A stretch of 37,593 nucleotides of DNA from DASZIT01 sp036489495 (GTDB taxonomy: Bacteria; Actinomycetota; Acidimicrobiia; Acidimicrobiales; RAAP-2): the NCBI GenBank assembly GCA_036489495.1, contig DASXFR010000036.1, forward strand, positions 1-37,593, in the 5' to 3' direction. Positions 8,873-17,500 of this stretch are shown here, in pieces. The translations under genes were made by a program, and so were the position numbers. The notes beneath the pieces were generated by a model. That model had not been told where the DNA came from. It worked only from the letters and a program-made list of their open reading frames with translations, and did no database searches. Positions within the stretch are counted from its first letter, which is position 1; each line of letters begins with the position of its first letter.

Positions 8873-9612
8873 CGGCGACCCTCTCGGGTGGCGGTCAGCA
8901 ACTGGCTGAGTCCCCCGGAAAGGGCGCGCCGGTTGACCGACGAGAAGCCGGCATCGTTGAGCATCGAACGCAGCTGTTCGGTGGGGGGGAGGTAGGCGGT
9001 GGAACGGGGGAGGTAGCGGTAGGCGGCGCGGTCGGAAAGGACGCCACCGATGACCGGAACCACGTGGCGAAACCACACCCGATCTCCGGCCCGCAACAAC
9101 CCCCGGTCCGGCTCCGCCACTTCGAGAATGCTGAGGCGCCCACCGGGCCGGATGACCCGGCGGAACTCGGCAAAGGCCGGGACCAGATCGGTGAAGTTCC
9201 GAAGGGCGTAGCCACAGGTGATGCCGTCGACCTTCCCGGTGGCGACCGGTAGTGATCCGGCATCGGCCTGGGTCAGCGGGGCACCGGTTCGATTGGCGAC
9301 CAGCATCCCCCACGACAGGTCCATCCCGAAGGGTCGGAGCCCGGCCCGGGTGAGGATCTTCAGAAAGTCCCCGGTTCCGCAGGCGAGGTCGAGCACCACC
9401 GATCCATCGGGGAGGCCGAGGGCCCGCACCGACTGCTTGCGCCAACCGACGTCGAGGCCGAAGGTCATCAGCCGGTTCACCAGGTCGTAGCGGGGGGCGA
9501 TGGAGTCGAACATCGTCCGCACCAACGCCGTCTTCTCGTCGCCGGCCGGGAGGTCGGCTTCGAGCGCCTGGGCGGCCAGGTCGACGGGGGTCGGAGCCGG
9601 GCCGGTCGTCAT
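8869..9612 (-). CDS. menG: Demethylmenaquinone methyltransferase (MenG/UbiE)
   Basis: A 247-residue class I SAM methyltransferase of the UbiE/COQ5 family, catalysing the last step of menaquinone synthesis. Family marks are VRTMFDSIAPRYDLVNRLMT near residue 30, the SAM site VLDLACGTGDFLK, CGYALRNFTD, and ILEVAEPD followed by the late Tyr-rich YRYLPRSTAYLP. The usual length is 230-250 residues. The start ATG at 9612 overlaps the stop of the MerR-type regulator by four bases, and its own stop overlaps menF in the same way. The three genes are therefore almost certainly one mRNA with coupled translation. Confidence 0.93.
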   Translation of the reverse strand: MTTGPAPTPVDLAAQALEADLPAGDEKTALVRTMFDSIAPRYDLVNRLMTFGLDVGWRKQSVRALGLPDGSVVLDLACGTGDFLKILTRAGLRPFGMDLSWGMLVANRTGAPLTQADAGSLPVATGKVDGITCGYALRNFTDLVPAFAEFRRVIRPGGRLSILEVAEPDRGLLRAGDRVWFRHVVPVIGGVLSDRAAYRYLPRSTAYLPPTEQLRSMLNDAGFSSVNRRALSGGLSQLLTATREGRR

Positions 9613-10421
9613 CTCGGCGACTCCGCCCCGGCCGATGTCACGGTGTCCAGGGCCGGTCGGGTTAGGTTGACCTGCTCCCACACCGCCTGACGCTCGACGT
9701 CGGAACCCACCTGCTCGATGTGATCGAAGGCCGCCTTCAGCAGTGTGCGGGTGAAGTGGTGCTCCACCAGGGTGGTGACCGCCGGCAGGAGGGCCATGAA
9801 GGCTTCGACCAGACGGGTGGTGTCGTCGGCCGTCGCCTCCGAGGCGCGCAGCTTCCCTCGCACGTGGGTGGAGAACATGTCGACCGCGGTGCGGGCCACC
9901 TCGGCGGTGGCGGCATGGTGGCGACGCGAGAGCTCGAGCAGCTCGGAGAGGGGCAGCCCCCATTCGAGCAGGAGGAGTCCGGCCCGAGCGGATTCGACGT
10001 CCTCCTGGGTATACCGCTCGACGGACCCCACCCGGCGGGGGATGAGCAGCTCCTCGGCCTCGAACGCCTTCAGCAGGGCCAGTGGCACTCCGGTCCGTTC
10101 CGCCAGTTCCGGCAGGGTGAACAACTCGGGTGGCGCAGCCGTCGCCGTCGAGTCTCCGGGCGGCGACTGGGTGAGGTTGCCGACCAGGGCCTCGTCGGCC
10201 GCGTCCAGGTCGCCGTTGACGAACCGGATGATAGTGGCCAGGGTGAAGCCACGGTCCTGCAGCGAACGAATCCGGGCGATGCGGTCCAGGTGATCGGGGC
10301 CGTACCACGCCACCCGCCCCTCCCGCCGTGGCGGGTCGAGCAGGCCTTTGGTCTGGTAGTAGCGGATGGTGTCGACCGACACGCCGGCCTGGGCCGACAG
10401 TTCTTCGACACGAAGCTCCAC
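9609..10421 (-). CDS. MerR-family regulator with two MerR-like helix-turn-helix domains
   Basis: 270 residues. The first MerR DNA-binding domain is residues 1-70 (LRVEELSAQAGVSVDTIRYY, then WYGPDHLDRIARIRSLQDRG). A second, more divergent MerR-like domain lies at about 95-165 (FTLPELAERTGVPLALLKAF, later RYTQEDVESARAG). The rest is helical, with HH pairs at about 175 and 233. No cysteine metal or redox site is evident, so the effector is probably not a thiol-bound metal. It is the first gene of the menG-menF operon and could regulate it, which is inference. The GTG start is supported by TAAGAT six bases upstream. Confidence 0.85.
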   Translation of the reverse strand: MELRVEELSAQAGVSVDTIRYYQTKGLLDPPRREGRVAWYGPDHLDRIARIRSLQDRGFTLATIIRFVNGDLDAADEALVGNLTQSPPGDSTATAAPPELFTLPELAERTGVPLALLKAFEAEELLIPRRVGSVERYTQEDVESARAGLLLLEWGLPLSELLELSRRHHAATAEVARTAVDMFSTHVRGKLRASEATADDTTRLVEAFMALLPAVTTLVEHHFTRTLLKAAFDHIEQVGSDVERQAVWEQVNLTRPALDTVTSAGAESPR

Positions 10422-10427
10422 GTCCGT

Positions 10428-10433
10428 ATCTTA
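10428..10433 (-). promoter_or_regulatory. Leaderless-type -10 box for the MerR-menG-menF operon
   Basis: On the minus strand TAAGAT is followed by six bases and the GTG start at 10421. No clear -35 box. If a MerR-type regulator controls this promoter, an operator would be expected just upstream (10434-10460); I see no obvious dyad there. Confidence 0.5.
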
Positions 10434-10512
10434 CGAGCAATCACTCGAATGGTGCGAGCGCGACTCCGACGGAGCGCTCAGCTGGACGTTTGACCGCCCG
10501 GAGCCGGTTGGC

Positions 10513-10968
10513 TCAGTGGAAGTAGCGGTAGACGACCTCGGCGACGCAACTCGGCTTGGACGAGCCCTCGGTCTCGAAGGTCATGCCGAACACCACCTGG
10601 ACGCCACCCTTCACGTCTTCCACCGATTCCACCCCGACGCCCATCCGGAGATTGCTGCCGACCGGGACGGGGGAGGGGAAACGGACCTTGTTGCAGCCGT
10701 AATTGACCCCGAAGGTCATGCCTTCGACCGTCAGGATCTCGTTCAACAGGACCGGAGCCAGCGACAGGGTCAGATAGCCGTGGGCGATGGCCCCGCCGAA
10801 CGGGCCGGCCTTGGCTCGTTCCGGATCGACGTGGATCCACTGGTGGTCGCCGGTCGCATCGGCAAACAGGTTGACCTGGTCCTGATCGATCCGGTGCCAC
10901 TCGCTGTAGCCGAGTTGCTTCCCGACCAGTTCATGAAAGGTATCGATGCCGTGCACAGTGGTTGCCAT
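10513..10968 (-). CDS. MaoC-like (R)-enoyl-CoA hydratase / dehydratase
   Basis: 151 residues with a single hot-dog fold. The MaoC hydratase motif is present: DATGDHQWIHVDPERA (catalytic Asp and His) and the following GPFGGAIAHGYLTLSLAP. This family, including Mycobacterium HtdX/Rv0130-type proteins, hydrates or dehydrates (R)-3-hydroxyacyl-CoA esters; length and N-terminal layout match the single-domain Rv0130 group. The substrate is unknown. The gene stands alone, 91 bases upstream of the MerR operon on the same strand. The ATG start is marked by TACACT six bases upstream. Confidence 0.88.
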   Translation of the reverse strand: MATTVHGIDTFHELVGKQLGYSEWHRIDQDQVNLFADATGDHQWIHVDPERAKAGPFGGAIAHGYLTLSLAPVLLNEILTVEGMTFGVNYGCNKVRFPSPVPVGSNLRMGVGVESVEDVKGGVQVVFGMTFETEGSSKPSCVAEVVYRYFH

Positions 10969-10974
10969 CCGGCG

Positions 10975-10980
10975 AGTGTA
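10975..10980 (-). promoter_or_regulatory. Leaderless-type -10 box for the MaoC-like gene
   Basis: Minus-strand TACACT, six bases, then ATG at 10968. It fits the layout repeated across this window. Confidence 0.5.
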
Positions 10981-11064
10981 AATGATCGGAGGGACGCCTC
11001 ACCACCTGGTCCCCAGGCACTCCTACAGCCGAAAATCAGTTGATCCTCATGGACTGACGGTCGC

Positions 11065-11070
11065 TACGCT
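11065..11070 (+). promoter_or_regulatory. Leaderless-type -10 box for the VIT/CCC1-type transporter
   Basis: TACGCT is followed by seven bases and the GTG at 11078. A possible -35 TTGATC lies at 11040-11045, but the 19-base spacing is long. Confidence 0.45.
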
Positions 11071-11077
11071 GCCGTCA

Positions 11078-11776
11078 GTGGACCAGGGACATCATCACCG
11101 GAACCTCCAGGGCGGCGGCGCCCGGGCCGCCGTCTTCGGGATCAGCGACGGGTTGGTCTCCAACGTCGCGCTCATCCTCGGGATGGCCGGGGCCAATTCC
11201 TCCCCCGGAGCCGTGAGGTTGGCCGGCCTCGCCGGTCTGGTCGGCGGGGCGTTCTCGATGGCGGCCGGAGAGTACGTGTCGATGCGGGCCCAGTCCGAAC
11301 TGCTGGAGCGGGAGCTGGACGTCGAGCGGGAGGCGATTCGCCACGAGCCGGAGGACGAGCGCCGCGAGCTTGCCGCCATCTACAAGAAGCGCGGCCTCGA
11401 TTCGGGCATGGCCGAAGAGTTGTCGGAGAAGATGATGAGCAACCCCGAGGTCGCCTTGGAGACCCACGCCCGCGAGGAGCTCGGCATCAATCCGGAGGAG
11501 ACCGGGAACCCGTTCCAAGCCGCCGGCTCGTCGTTCGTGACCTTCGGGGTCGGAGCCTTCATCCCCCTGCTGCCGTGGCTGATCACCCGCGGGGCGCTGG
11601 CCATGTGGTGGTCGGTCGCCCTGGGTGCTGTCAGTGCCGTGTCGGTGGGGACGGCGCTGTCCTTCTTCACCGGGAGGTTCTGGCTGTGGTCGGCCACCCG
11701 CCAGTTGTCGATTTCGGCCGCCGCCGCCGCGGTCACCTACACCATCGGCTATCTGATCGGCAGTGGGGCTCACTGA
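11078..11776 (+). CDS. VIT/CCC1 family iron/manganese transporter-like protein
   Basis: 232 residues. It opens with the family motif AAVFGISDGLVSNVALILGM, then FSMAAGEYVSMRAQSELLE. A charged cytosolic region (about 75-150) rich in Glu follows, with the HEPEDERRELAAIYKKRGL and VALETHAREELGI segments that form the metal-binding domain in this family. Three C-terminal hydrophobic helices finish the protein. VIT1/CCC1 proteins export ferrous iron or manganese from the cytoplasm; the exact metal here is unknown. GTG at 11078 is chosen because it has a -10 box seven bases upstream and the family normally starts just before the first helix. An in-frame extension back to 10982 has no family features. 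Confidence 0.87.
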   Translation: MDQGHHHRNLQGGGARAAVFGISDGLVSNVALILGMAGANSSPGAVRLAGLAGLVGGAFSMAAGEYVSMRAQSELLERELDVEREAIRHEPEDERRELAAIYKKRGLDSGMAEELSEKMMSNPEVALETHAREELGINPEETGNPFQAAGSSFVTFGVGAFIPLLPWLITRGALAMWWSVALGAVSAVSVGTALSFFTGRFWLWSATRQLSISAAAAAVTYTIGYLIGSGAH

Positions 11777-11841
11777 GCCACACGGCGCCGCGCTGCGTCC
11801 GCACCCGCCCCGGCTCCCGGGCTCGACGCCGGCGGCCGAAC

Positions 11842-12846
11842 CTATGGGTCGGTCGAGTCGGCTGGGCCCACTGATCCGACGTAGGACCGGTCGACGTGAT
11901 CCTCGATGAAGCCCATCGACTGATAGAGGAACAGTGCCGGGTTGTCTCCATCCACGTAGAGCATGCCGACCGGGAGACCGGCGCCGGCCAAGCTGTCCAG
12001 CCCGGCCGCGGTGAGGGCTCGGCCGAGCCCTTGCCCCTGGAAGTCCGGGTCGACGGAGATCACATAGATCTCGCCCATCGGCGGCGAGGTGTCGGCGTGG
12101 ACCTTGGTCCAGCATGACGCGGCCAACCGTCCGTCCTGTTCGTAGAGACGAAAACCCGCCGGGTCGAACCAGGATTCCGCCTCCCGTTCCACCAACGTGG
12201 CCAGCGTCCAGTTGCCCTGTTCGGGATGGGTGGCAAAGGCCCGATTGTTCACCGCCAGCCAGGCCTCCTCGTCCTGGCCGGGGATGAACGCCCGGGTCAC
12301 GACCTTGGGCCGGGGATCCTCGATGGGGAGCCGACGCCGCAGCTGGAGGAGATCCCGCTCGGGTCTCAGACCATGGGCGGCCGCCAGCCGATCGGTTTGC
12401 CGATTGGCGTGGCTGGCCCAGTAGCGCAGGGTCCGGGGTCCGTGGTTCCCGGCCATACCGCCGGCCTCCTGGAGGGCGGCGCCGAGCAGTGCGTCGGTGA
12501 TCCCCACCTCCGGGTCCCGGAATCGCGGATCCACCACCAGCTCGAGGCCGAGAGCGCCGTTGGTGCCGGCCGGGTTCAGCTGGGCGTAACCCACCGGCTC
12601 GGCGCCATCCGGGTCGTAGGCGAACACCGCGGCGAACTCATCCGGCGGGTCACCGGGCCCCGCCGTTCGTCCGGCGCCGTCGGTCCCGTCCGAGGTGCGC
12701 TCCCGGGCGTGGGCGAGCTCCAACCGTTTGTGTTCGCTGAGGGCGTCGTAGCCGTCCGCGCCGGCGGCGGCGGCAACCAGACGGGTGATATCGGCCAACG
12801 AGTCGGCGTCGAGTCGCTGGGTCGTGGTGAGTCGCACCCCGGTCAT
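11842..12846 (-). CDS. mshD: Mycothiol synthase (acetyl-CoA:Cys-GlcN-Ins acetyltransferase)
   Basis: 334 residues with two GNAT acetyltransferase domains. The second domain carries the acetyl-CoA site VDPDFQGQGLGRALTAAGL and the ending LYVDGDNPALFLYQSMGF. Between them is VNNRAFATHPEQGNW, the MshD hallmark. The enzyme acetylates the cysteine amine of Cys-GlcN-Ins, the last step of mycothiol synthesis, a pathway confined to Actinomycetota. The N-terminal domain lacks a clear acetyl-CoA motif, as is usual. The ATG at 12846 lies seven bases after a TAGCGT box. It is divergent from nth with only 29 bases between start codons. Confidence 0.92.
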   Translation of the reverse strand: MTGVRLTTTQRLDADSLADITRLVAAAAGADGYDALSEHKRLELAHARERTSDGTDGAGRTAGPGDPPDEFAAVFAYDPDGAEPVGYAQLNPAGTNGALGLELVVDPRFRDPEVGITDALLGAALQEAGGMAGNHGPRTLRYWASHANRQTDRLAAAHGLRPERDLLQLRRRLPIEDPRPKVVTRAFIPGQDEEAWLAVNNRAFATHPEQGNWTLATLVEREAESWFDPAGFRLYEQDGRLAASCWTKVHADTSPPMGEIYVISVDPDFQGQGLGRALTAAGLDSLAGAGLPVGMLYVDGDNPALFLYQSMGFIEDHVDRSYVGSVGPADSTDP

Positions 12847-12853
12847 GACGGTG

Positions 12854-12859
12854 ACGCTA
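12854..12859 (-). promoter_or_regulatory. Leaderless-type -10 box for mshD
   Basis: Minus-strand TAGCGT, then seven bases, then the mshD ATG at 12846. Only CCGG (12860-12863) separates it from the opposing nth -10 box. Confidence 0.5.
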
Positions 12860-12863
12860 CCGG

Positions 12864-12869
12864 TAGTCT
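12864..12869 (+). promoter_or_regulatory. Leaderless-type -10 box for nth
   Basis: TAGTCT, six bases, then the nth GTG at 12876. The -35 region of this promoter must lie inside the mshD coding region, and the reverse holds for mshD. Confidence 0.5.
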
Positions 12870-12875
12870 CCTCAG

Positions 12876-13604
12876 GTGGCTCGACCCCGAACGCCTGCCG
12901 GCCGCGCCCGAGAGACCAATCTGCGTCTGGCCGCCGAGTATCCGGGTTCCGCCGCCGAGCTGTGCGCGCTGGACCACCACGGTCCGTTTCAGCTCCTGGT
13001 GGCCACCATCCTCTCCGCCCAGACCACCGACGAGCGGGTCAACATGGTGACGCCCGGGCTCTTCGCTCGCTACCCGGATGCGCCCGCCCTGGCCGGCGCC
13101 GATCCGGGCGAGCTCGAGGAGATCATCCATTCCACCGGGTTCTTCCGGGCCAAGGCCCGGAATCTGATCGGGATGGCCCAGGGGGTGGTGGCCCACTTCG
13201 GGGGCGAGGTTCCGAGTCGCCGCGAGGACCTGGTCACCCTGGCCGGGGTCGGACGGAAGACCGCCAACGTGGTGCGGAGCGTGGACTTCGGGCTCCCCGG
13301 GCTCCCGGTCGACACCCATGTGGGTCGGCTGGCCCTCCGGCTGGGTCTGACCACCGAGACCGATCCGGTGAAGGTCGAATTGGCCCTGAACCAGCTGATC
13401 CCGGAGCGGGATCACGGGTCGTTCAGCCTCCGGTTGATCCTCCACGGCCGGCGGGTCTGCGTGGCCCGGTCGCCACGGTGCGGGGATTGCCGGTTGGCGG
13501 ATTTCTGCCCCAGTGCCTTCAAGGTTGCGGGCGCTGACCAGCTGGTTCGTCCGGCCAAGGGGAAAACCCGGGCCCGGCCTCCGAAGAAATCCGTACCCTC
13601 ATAA
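12876..13604 (+). CDS. nth: Endonuclease III
   Basis: 242 residues. A base-excision repair DNA glycosylase/AP lyase for oxidised pyrimidines. Visible features: QLLVATILSAQTTDERVN, the helix-hairpin-helix LAGVGRKTANVV with catalytic Lys, the catalytic Asp in PVDTHVGRLALRLG, and a [4Fe-4S] cluster loop with Cys spacing 6-2-5 (from VCVARSPRC to LADFC). The length is typical. A basic tail (KGKTRARPPKK) of about 20 residues follows the cluster. GTG start with a -10 box six bases upstream. A strong hairpin lies about 130 bases after its stop. Confidence 0.95.
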   Translation: MARPRTPAGRARETNLRLAAEYPGSAAELCALDHHGPFQLLVATILSAQTTDERVNMVTPGLFARYPDAPALAGADPGELEEIIHSTGFFRAKARNLIGMAQGVVAHFGGEVPSRREDLVTLAGVGRKTANVVRSVDFGLPGLPVDTHVGRLALRLGLTTETDPVKVELALNQLIPERDHGSFSLRLILHGRRVCVARSPRCGDCRLADFCPSAFKVAGADQLVRPAKGKTRARPPKKSVPS

Positions 13605-13735
13605 GAGTTGGGTGAAATTTGGGGCGGTGACTGGAACAAAGGCCCCTCCATGATGTTGTATTGATTACTCGGAACCGGTTCCCGCCACCTGGTTCCGTGG
13701 AGCGGAGTTCGGGCCCCGCCGCCCGACCCGCTCGC
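13605..13735. other. Intergenic stretch with a perfect 12-bp palindrome
   Basis: Part of the 200-base gap between the convergent nth and DUF1275 genes. Bases 13610-13668 are less GC-rich than the surroundings. GGAACCGGTTCC at 13671-13682 is a perfect palindrome, and its core GGAACCGGTT recurs at 13795-13804, on the other side of the terminator hairpin. I see no gene here. Function unknown. Confidence 0.4.
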
Positions 13736-13763
13736 GCAAAGGCGCCCTCTGGGGCGCCTTTGC
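13736..13763. terminator. Strong hairpin between convergent nth and DUF1275 genes
   Basis: A perfect 12-bp stem, GCAAAGGCGCCC (13736-13747) with GGGCGCCTTTGC (13752-13763), and a TCTG loop. The stem base reads CTTTGC on the plus strand, giving a short T run within the stem. It can form in RNA from either strand, so it probably serves both genes. Confidence 0.75.
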
Positions 13764-13804
13764 TGCTGCCCGGGGTGAATTCCGTTCCGATCCGGGAACC
13801 GGTT

Positions 13805-14497
13805 TCAGGCTGGCTGGGCCGGGAGATGCGACCCCTCGATGGCGGCGATGCCCACCGTGGCGATCGCCAGCGCCGCCAGCAACGTCCATCCCACTCCGAC
13901 GTGCTCGAGGACGGATCCCAGCACCGCCCCACCGAAGAGCAACACGATGGTGGCGACCCGGCGTCCGGCCCGGACCGGCCGCCCCCGAACCTCGACGGCG
14001 TCGGCGACCAGCCCACCCAGCGCGGTGGTGAGCACCGTGGTGTTCACATCCGGGAGCCCCATCCGTCGCACCACCGCGTTTTGGATCCCCATCGACAACG
14101 CCAGCAGAGCGAGGACGCTGTCCGTCCGCCCGGTGGACCCGGCCTCCACCCCGAACAGGACCACGGTGGCGGCGGCCAGGACGATCCACTCGACCACGAA
14201 ACCCCGGAGGTAGTGCGGCACCTGGTGGCGGCCGCCGACGAGGAAGCTGCCACCGATGGCACCGGCGGCGAAGGCAGCCAGGGCGATGAGGCTCCCGGTG
14301 AACGAAAGGTGGGCCGACCGGTCGGTGGCAAATCCCAGCAGCAGCACATTGCCGGTCATGTTGGCGGTGAATACCTGCCCGAGTCCGAGGTAACTGGCGG
14401 CGTCGGCCATCCCGGTCACCACCGTCAGCAAGAAGAGCCCGGTCAACAACCACCGGTCGTCGCCCCGCTGGATCGACGTTTCCGATGTTCCACTCAC
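13805..14497 (-). CDS. DUF1275 (YoaK family) membrane protein
   Basis: 230 residues, six predicted hydrophobic helices. DUF1275 marks are VTGMADAASYLGLGQVFTAN followed by MTGNVLLLGF near residues 25-55, and the central ALSMGIQNAVVRRMG with the following PDVNTTVLTTALGGL. The function of the family is not established; a transport role has been suggested from its fold. The chosen GTG at 14497 sits six bases after GATACT, a weaker version of the -10 boxes here. A longer in-frame version reaching ATG 14530 is possible. The C-terminus ends just before the GGAACCGGTT repeat. Confidence 0.82.
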   Translation of the reverse strand: MSGTSETSIQRGDDRWLLTGLFLLTVVTGMADAASYLGLGQVFTANMTGNVLLLGFATDRSAHLSFTGSLIALAAFAAGAIGGSFLVGGRHQVPHYLRGFVVEWIVLAAATVVLFGVEAGSTGRTDSVLALLALSMGIQNAVVRRMGLPDVNTTVLTTALGGLVADAVEVRGRPVRAGRRVATIVLLFGGAVLGSVLEHVGVGWTLLAALAIATVGIAAIEGSHLPAQPA

Positions 14498-14503
14498 CGG
14501 CTC

Positions 14504-14509
14504 AGTATC
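14504..14509 (-). promoter_or_regulatory. Possible leaderless-type -10 box for the DUF1275 gene
   Basis: Minus-strand GATACT, six bases, then GTG at 14497. The first base departs from the TAnnnT pattern, so support is weaker. Confidence 0.35.
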
Positions 14510-14559
14510 GTCGCAACCGGCCGCCGACATCCGGATCACCGCCGGCCGGCACCCCCGGG

Positions 14560-17500
14560 CTACACGTTGCGGCGGTAGGTGCCCCCGACTTCGAAGAGGG
14601 TCTGGGTGATCTGCCCGAGTGACGCGCTCCGCACGGTTCGCATCAGGGCGTCGAAGATGTTGTCGCTCCGCAGCGCCGCCTCCCGGAGCTCGGCCAGGGC
14701 GGCGGGGGCGTCGTCGGCATGCCGGGTGTGGAATTCGGCCAACCGGCGGATCTGGCCCTCTTTCTCCTCGGTGGTGGCTCGGGCCAGCTCCGGGGTGGGC
14801 GGGGTGTCCGGGCCGGAGTCGGCCACGAAGGTGTTGACGCCGACCAGGGGGAGCGAACCGTCGTGCTTGCGGTGCTCGTAGACCATCGAGTCATCCTGGA
14901 TCCGACCCCGCTGGTAGCCGGTCTCCATGGCTCCGAGGACGCCGCCCCGCTCCGACAGGCTGTCGAGCTCGGCCAGCACCGCCGCCTCCAACAGGTCGGT
15001 GAGCTCCTCGACGATGAAGCTGCCCTGCAGCGGGTTCTCGTTGGCGGCCAGCCCCCACTCCTTGGTGATGATCAGCTGGATGGCCAGGGCCCGCCGGACC
15101 GATTCCGGCGACGGCGTGGTCACCGCTTCGTCATAGGCGTTGGTGTGGAGGCTGTTGGCGTTGTCGTAGATGGCGCAGAGGGCCTGGAGGGTGGTTCGGA
15201 TGTCGTTGAACGCCATCTCCTGGGCGTGGAGGGAACGGCCGGAGGTCTGCACGTGGTACTTCAACTTCTGCGAGCGCTCGTTGGCGCCGTAGCGGTCACG
15301 CATGGCGACGGCCCAGATCCGCCGGGCCACCCGACCGATCACCGTGTACTCCGGGTCCATCCCGTTGGAGAAGAAGAACGACAGGTTGGGGGCGAAGTCG
15401 TCGATGGCCAACCCCCGGGCCAGATACGACTCCACATAGGTGAACCCGTTGGCGAGGGTGAAGGCCAACTGGGTGATGGGGTTGGCCCCGGCCTCGGCGA
15501 TGTGATAGCCGGAGATCGACACCGAGTAGAAGTTCCGCACCTGGTGGTCGACGAAGAACTCCTGGATGTCGGCCATCACCCCGAGGGAGAACTCGGTGGA
15601 GAAGATGCAGGTGTTCTGGCCCTGGTCCTCTTTGAGGATGTCGGCCTGGACGGTGCCCCGCACGGTACGGAACACCCGTTGGCGGACTTCCTCGGACTCC
15701 GCCGCGGTCGGCGCCCGGCCATGGTCGTCCTCGAACCGGTCCAGTTGCTGGTCGATGGCGGTGTTCAGGTACATGGCCAGGATGGTGGGCGCCGGTCCGT
15801 TGATGGTCATCGACACCGAGGTGGTGGGGTCGCAGAGGTCGAACCCGGCGTACAGCGCCTTCATGTCGTCGAGCGTGGCGATCGACACCCCCGAGGTCCC
15901 GACCTTGCCGTAGACGTCGGGTTGGGTGTTCGGATCCCGTCCGTAGAGGGTGACCGAGTCGAAGGCGGTGGACAGCCGGGTGGCAGGTTGGCCGGCGGCC
16001 AGCAGGTGGAACCGCCGATTGGTGCGGAAGGCGTCGCCTTCCCCGGCGAACATGCGGGCCGGGTCCTCGTTCTCGCGCTTGAGCGGGAAGACCCCGGCGG
16101 TGAACGGGAAGTGGCCGGGGAGGTGTTCGGACCGCAGCCAGCCGAGGAGGTCCCCGTGGTCGGTGCCGCGGGGGACCGCCACCCGGGGAATGCGGGTGCC
16201 GGAGAGGGAGGTGGTCGACAGTGGCACCGACCACCCGCCATCGGCGGAGTCGACGGTCAACTCGTCGCCGGCGAACGTTTCCCGGAGTGCGGCCAGCTCG
16301 GTGAGCAGGGCCCGGTTGGCCGGGTCCAGCCCGCCGCGGTTCTCGACCGCCATCGCCTCGAGCACCCGGGACACCCCGGAGCGATCGCCGGCCGTCGAAT
16401 CATCCGGCACCCCATCCGGGGACGCCACCAACCCGGCGACGTCCTCCAACTGCTGAATCCGCCGGGCGACCTCTGCTTGTTGCTCGGTGGCGGCGTGGTA
16501 GCTGCGGACCGTCTCGGCGATCTCGGCGAGGTAGCGGGTTCGCTCCGGCGGGACGATCGCCGACCCGGCCACCGATGCCCGGGCGTCGACGGCGGCCAGT
16601 TGGCCGGCGAACACCGGGAGTTGGTGCTCGGCCAGGGCGTCCCGCAGGTGCTGGTAGAGCGCGGTGGTCCCGAGGTCGTTGAAGCGGGAGGCGATGGTTC
16701 CGAACACCGGAGGCGCCTGGTTGGAGGCCGGGCTCCCCGGGCGTCCGGTGGACTGACTGTCCGAATGATTGCGGGTCCACTGTCGACTCACCGCCCGGAG
16801 GGCGTCGTCGGCCCCCCGCCGGTCGAACTTGTTGATGGCCACCACGTCGGCCAGGTCCAACATGTCGATCTTCTCCAACTGGGACGGCGCGCCGTACTCG
16901 GGTGTCATCACGTAGAGCGAGACGTCGGCGATGTCCACGACGGCCGCATCTCCCTGTCCGATACCCGGAGTCTCGACGATGACGAGGTCGAACCCGGCGG
17001 CCCGGCAGGCTTCGATGATGGACGGAATCGGCATCGGGACCTCGGACTGGCTGCCCCGGGTGGCCACCGACCGGAAGAAGACCTGGGGGGTATCGATGGC
17101 GTTCATCCGGATGCGGTCGCCGAGCAGCGCCCCGCCGCTCCGCCGCCGAGTCGGGTCGACGGCCAGGACCGCGATGCGCAACTTGTCGCCCTGGTCCATC
17201 CGGAACCGCCGGATGAGCTCATCGGTCAGCGACGACTTCCCGGATCCACCCGTCCCGGTGATCCCGAGCACCGGGACGGAGCGCCCCCGGGCTGCCCGGG
17301 TCAGGCCCTCGGCCATCTCGGTGGGCAGGGTCCCGGCTTCGATCCCGGTGATCACCCGGGCCAGGTCGCCGATGTTGCCGAGCAGCAACCCGTCGAGGTT
17401 GGCCGGTGGTCGGGCGGCCAGATCGATGTCGCACTCCTCGATGAGCTGATTGATCATCCGCTCGAGCCCGAGGCGCTGGCCGTCCTCGGGGGAGAAGATG

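Noticed and set aside
8873..9445. N-terminal extension of about 190 residues on menF
   Set aside because: It is the unused frame of the methyltransferase gene. The ATGA overlap at 8869-8872 gives the natural start.
10495..10545. tRNA-like segment GGTTGGCTCAGTGG
   Set aside because: It resembles a D-arm, but no acceptor stem, anticodon arm or T-loop follows at proper spacing, and most of it is the 3' end of the MaoC-like gene.
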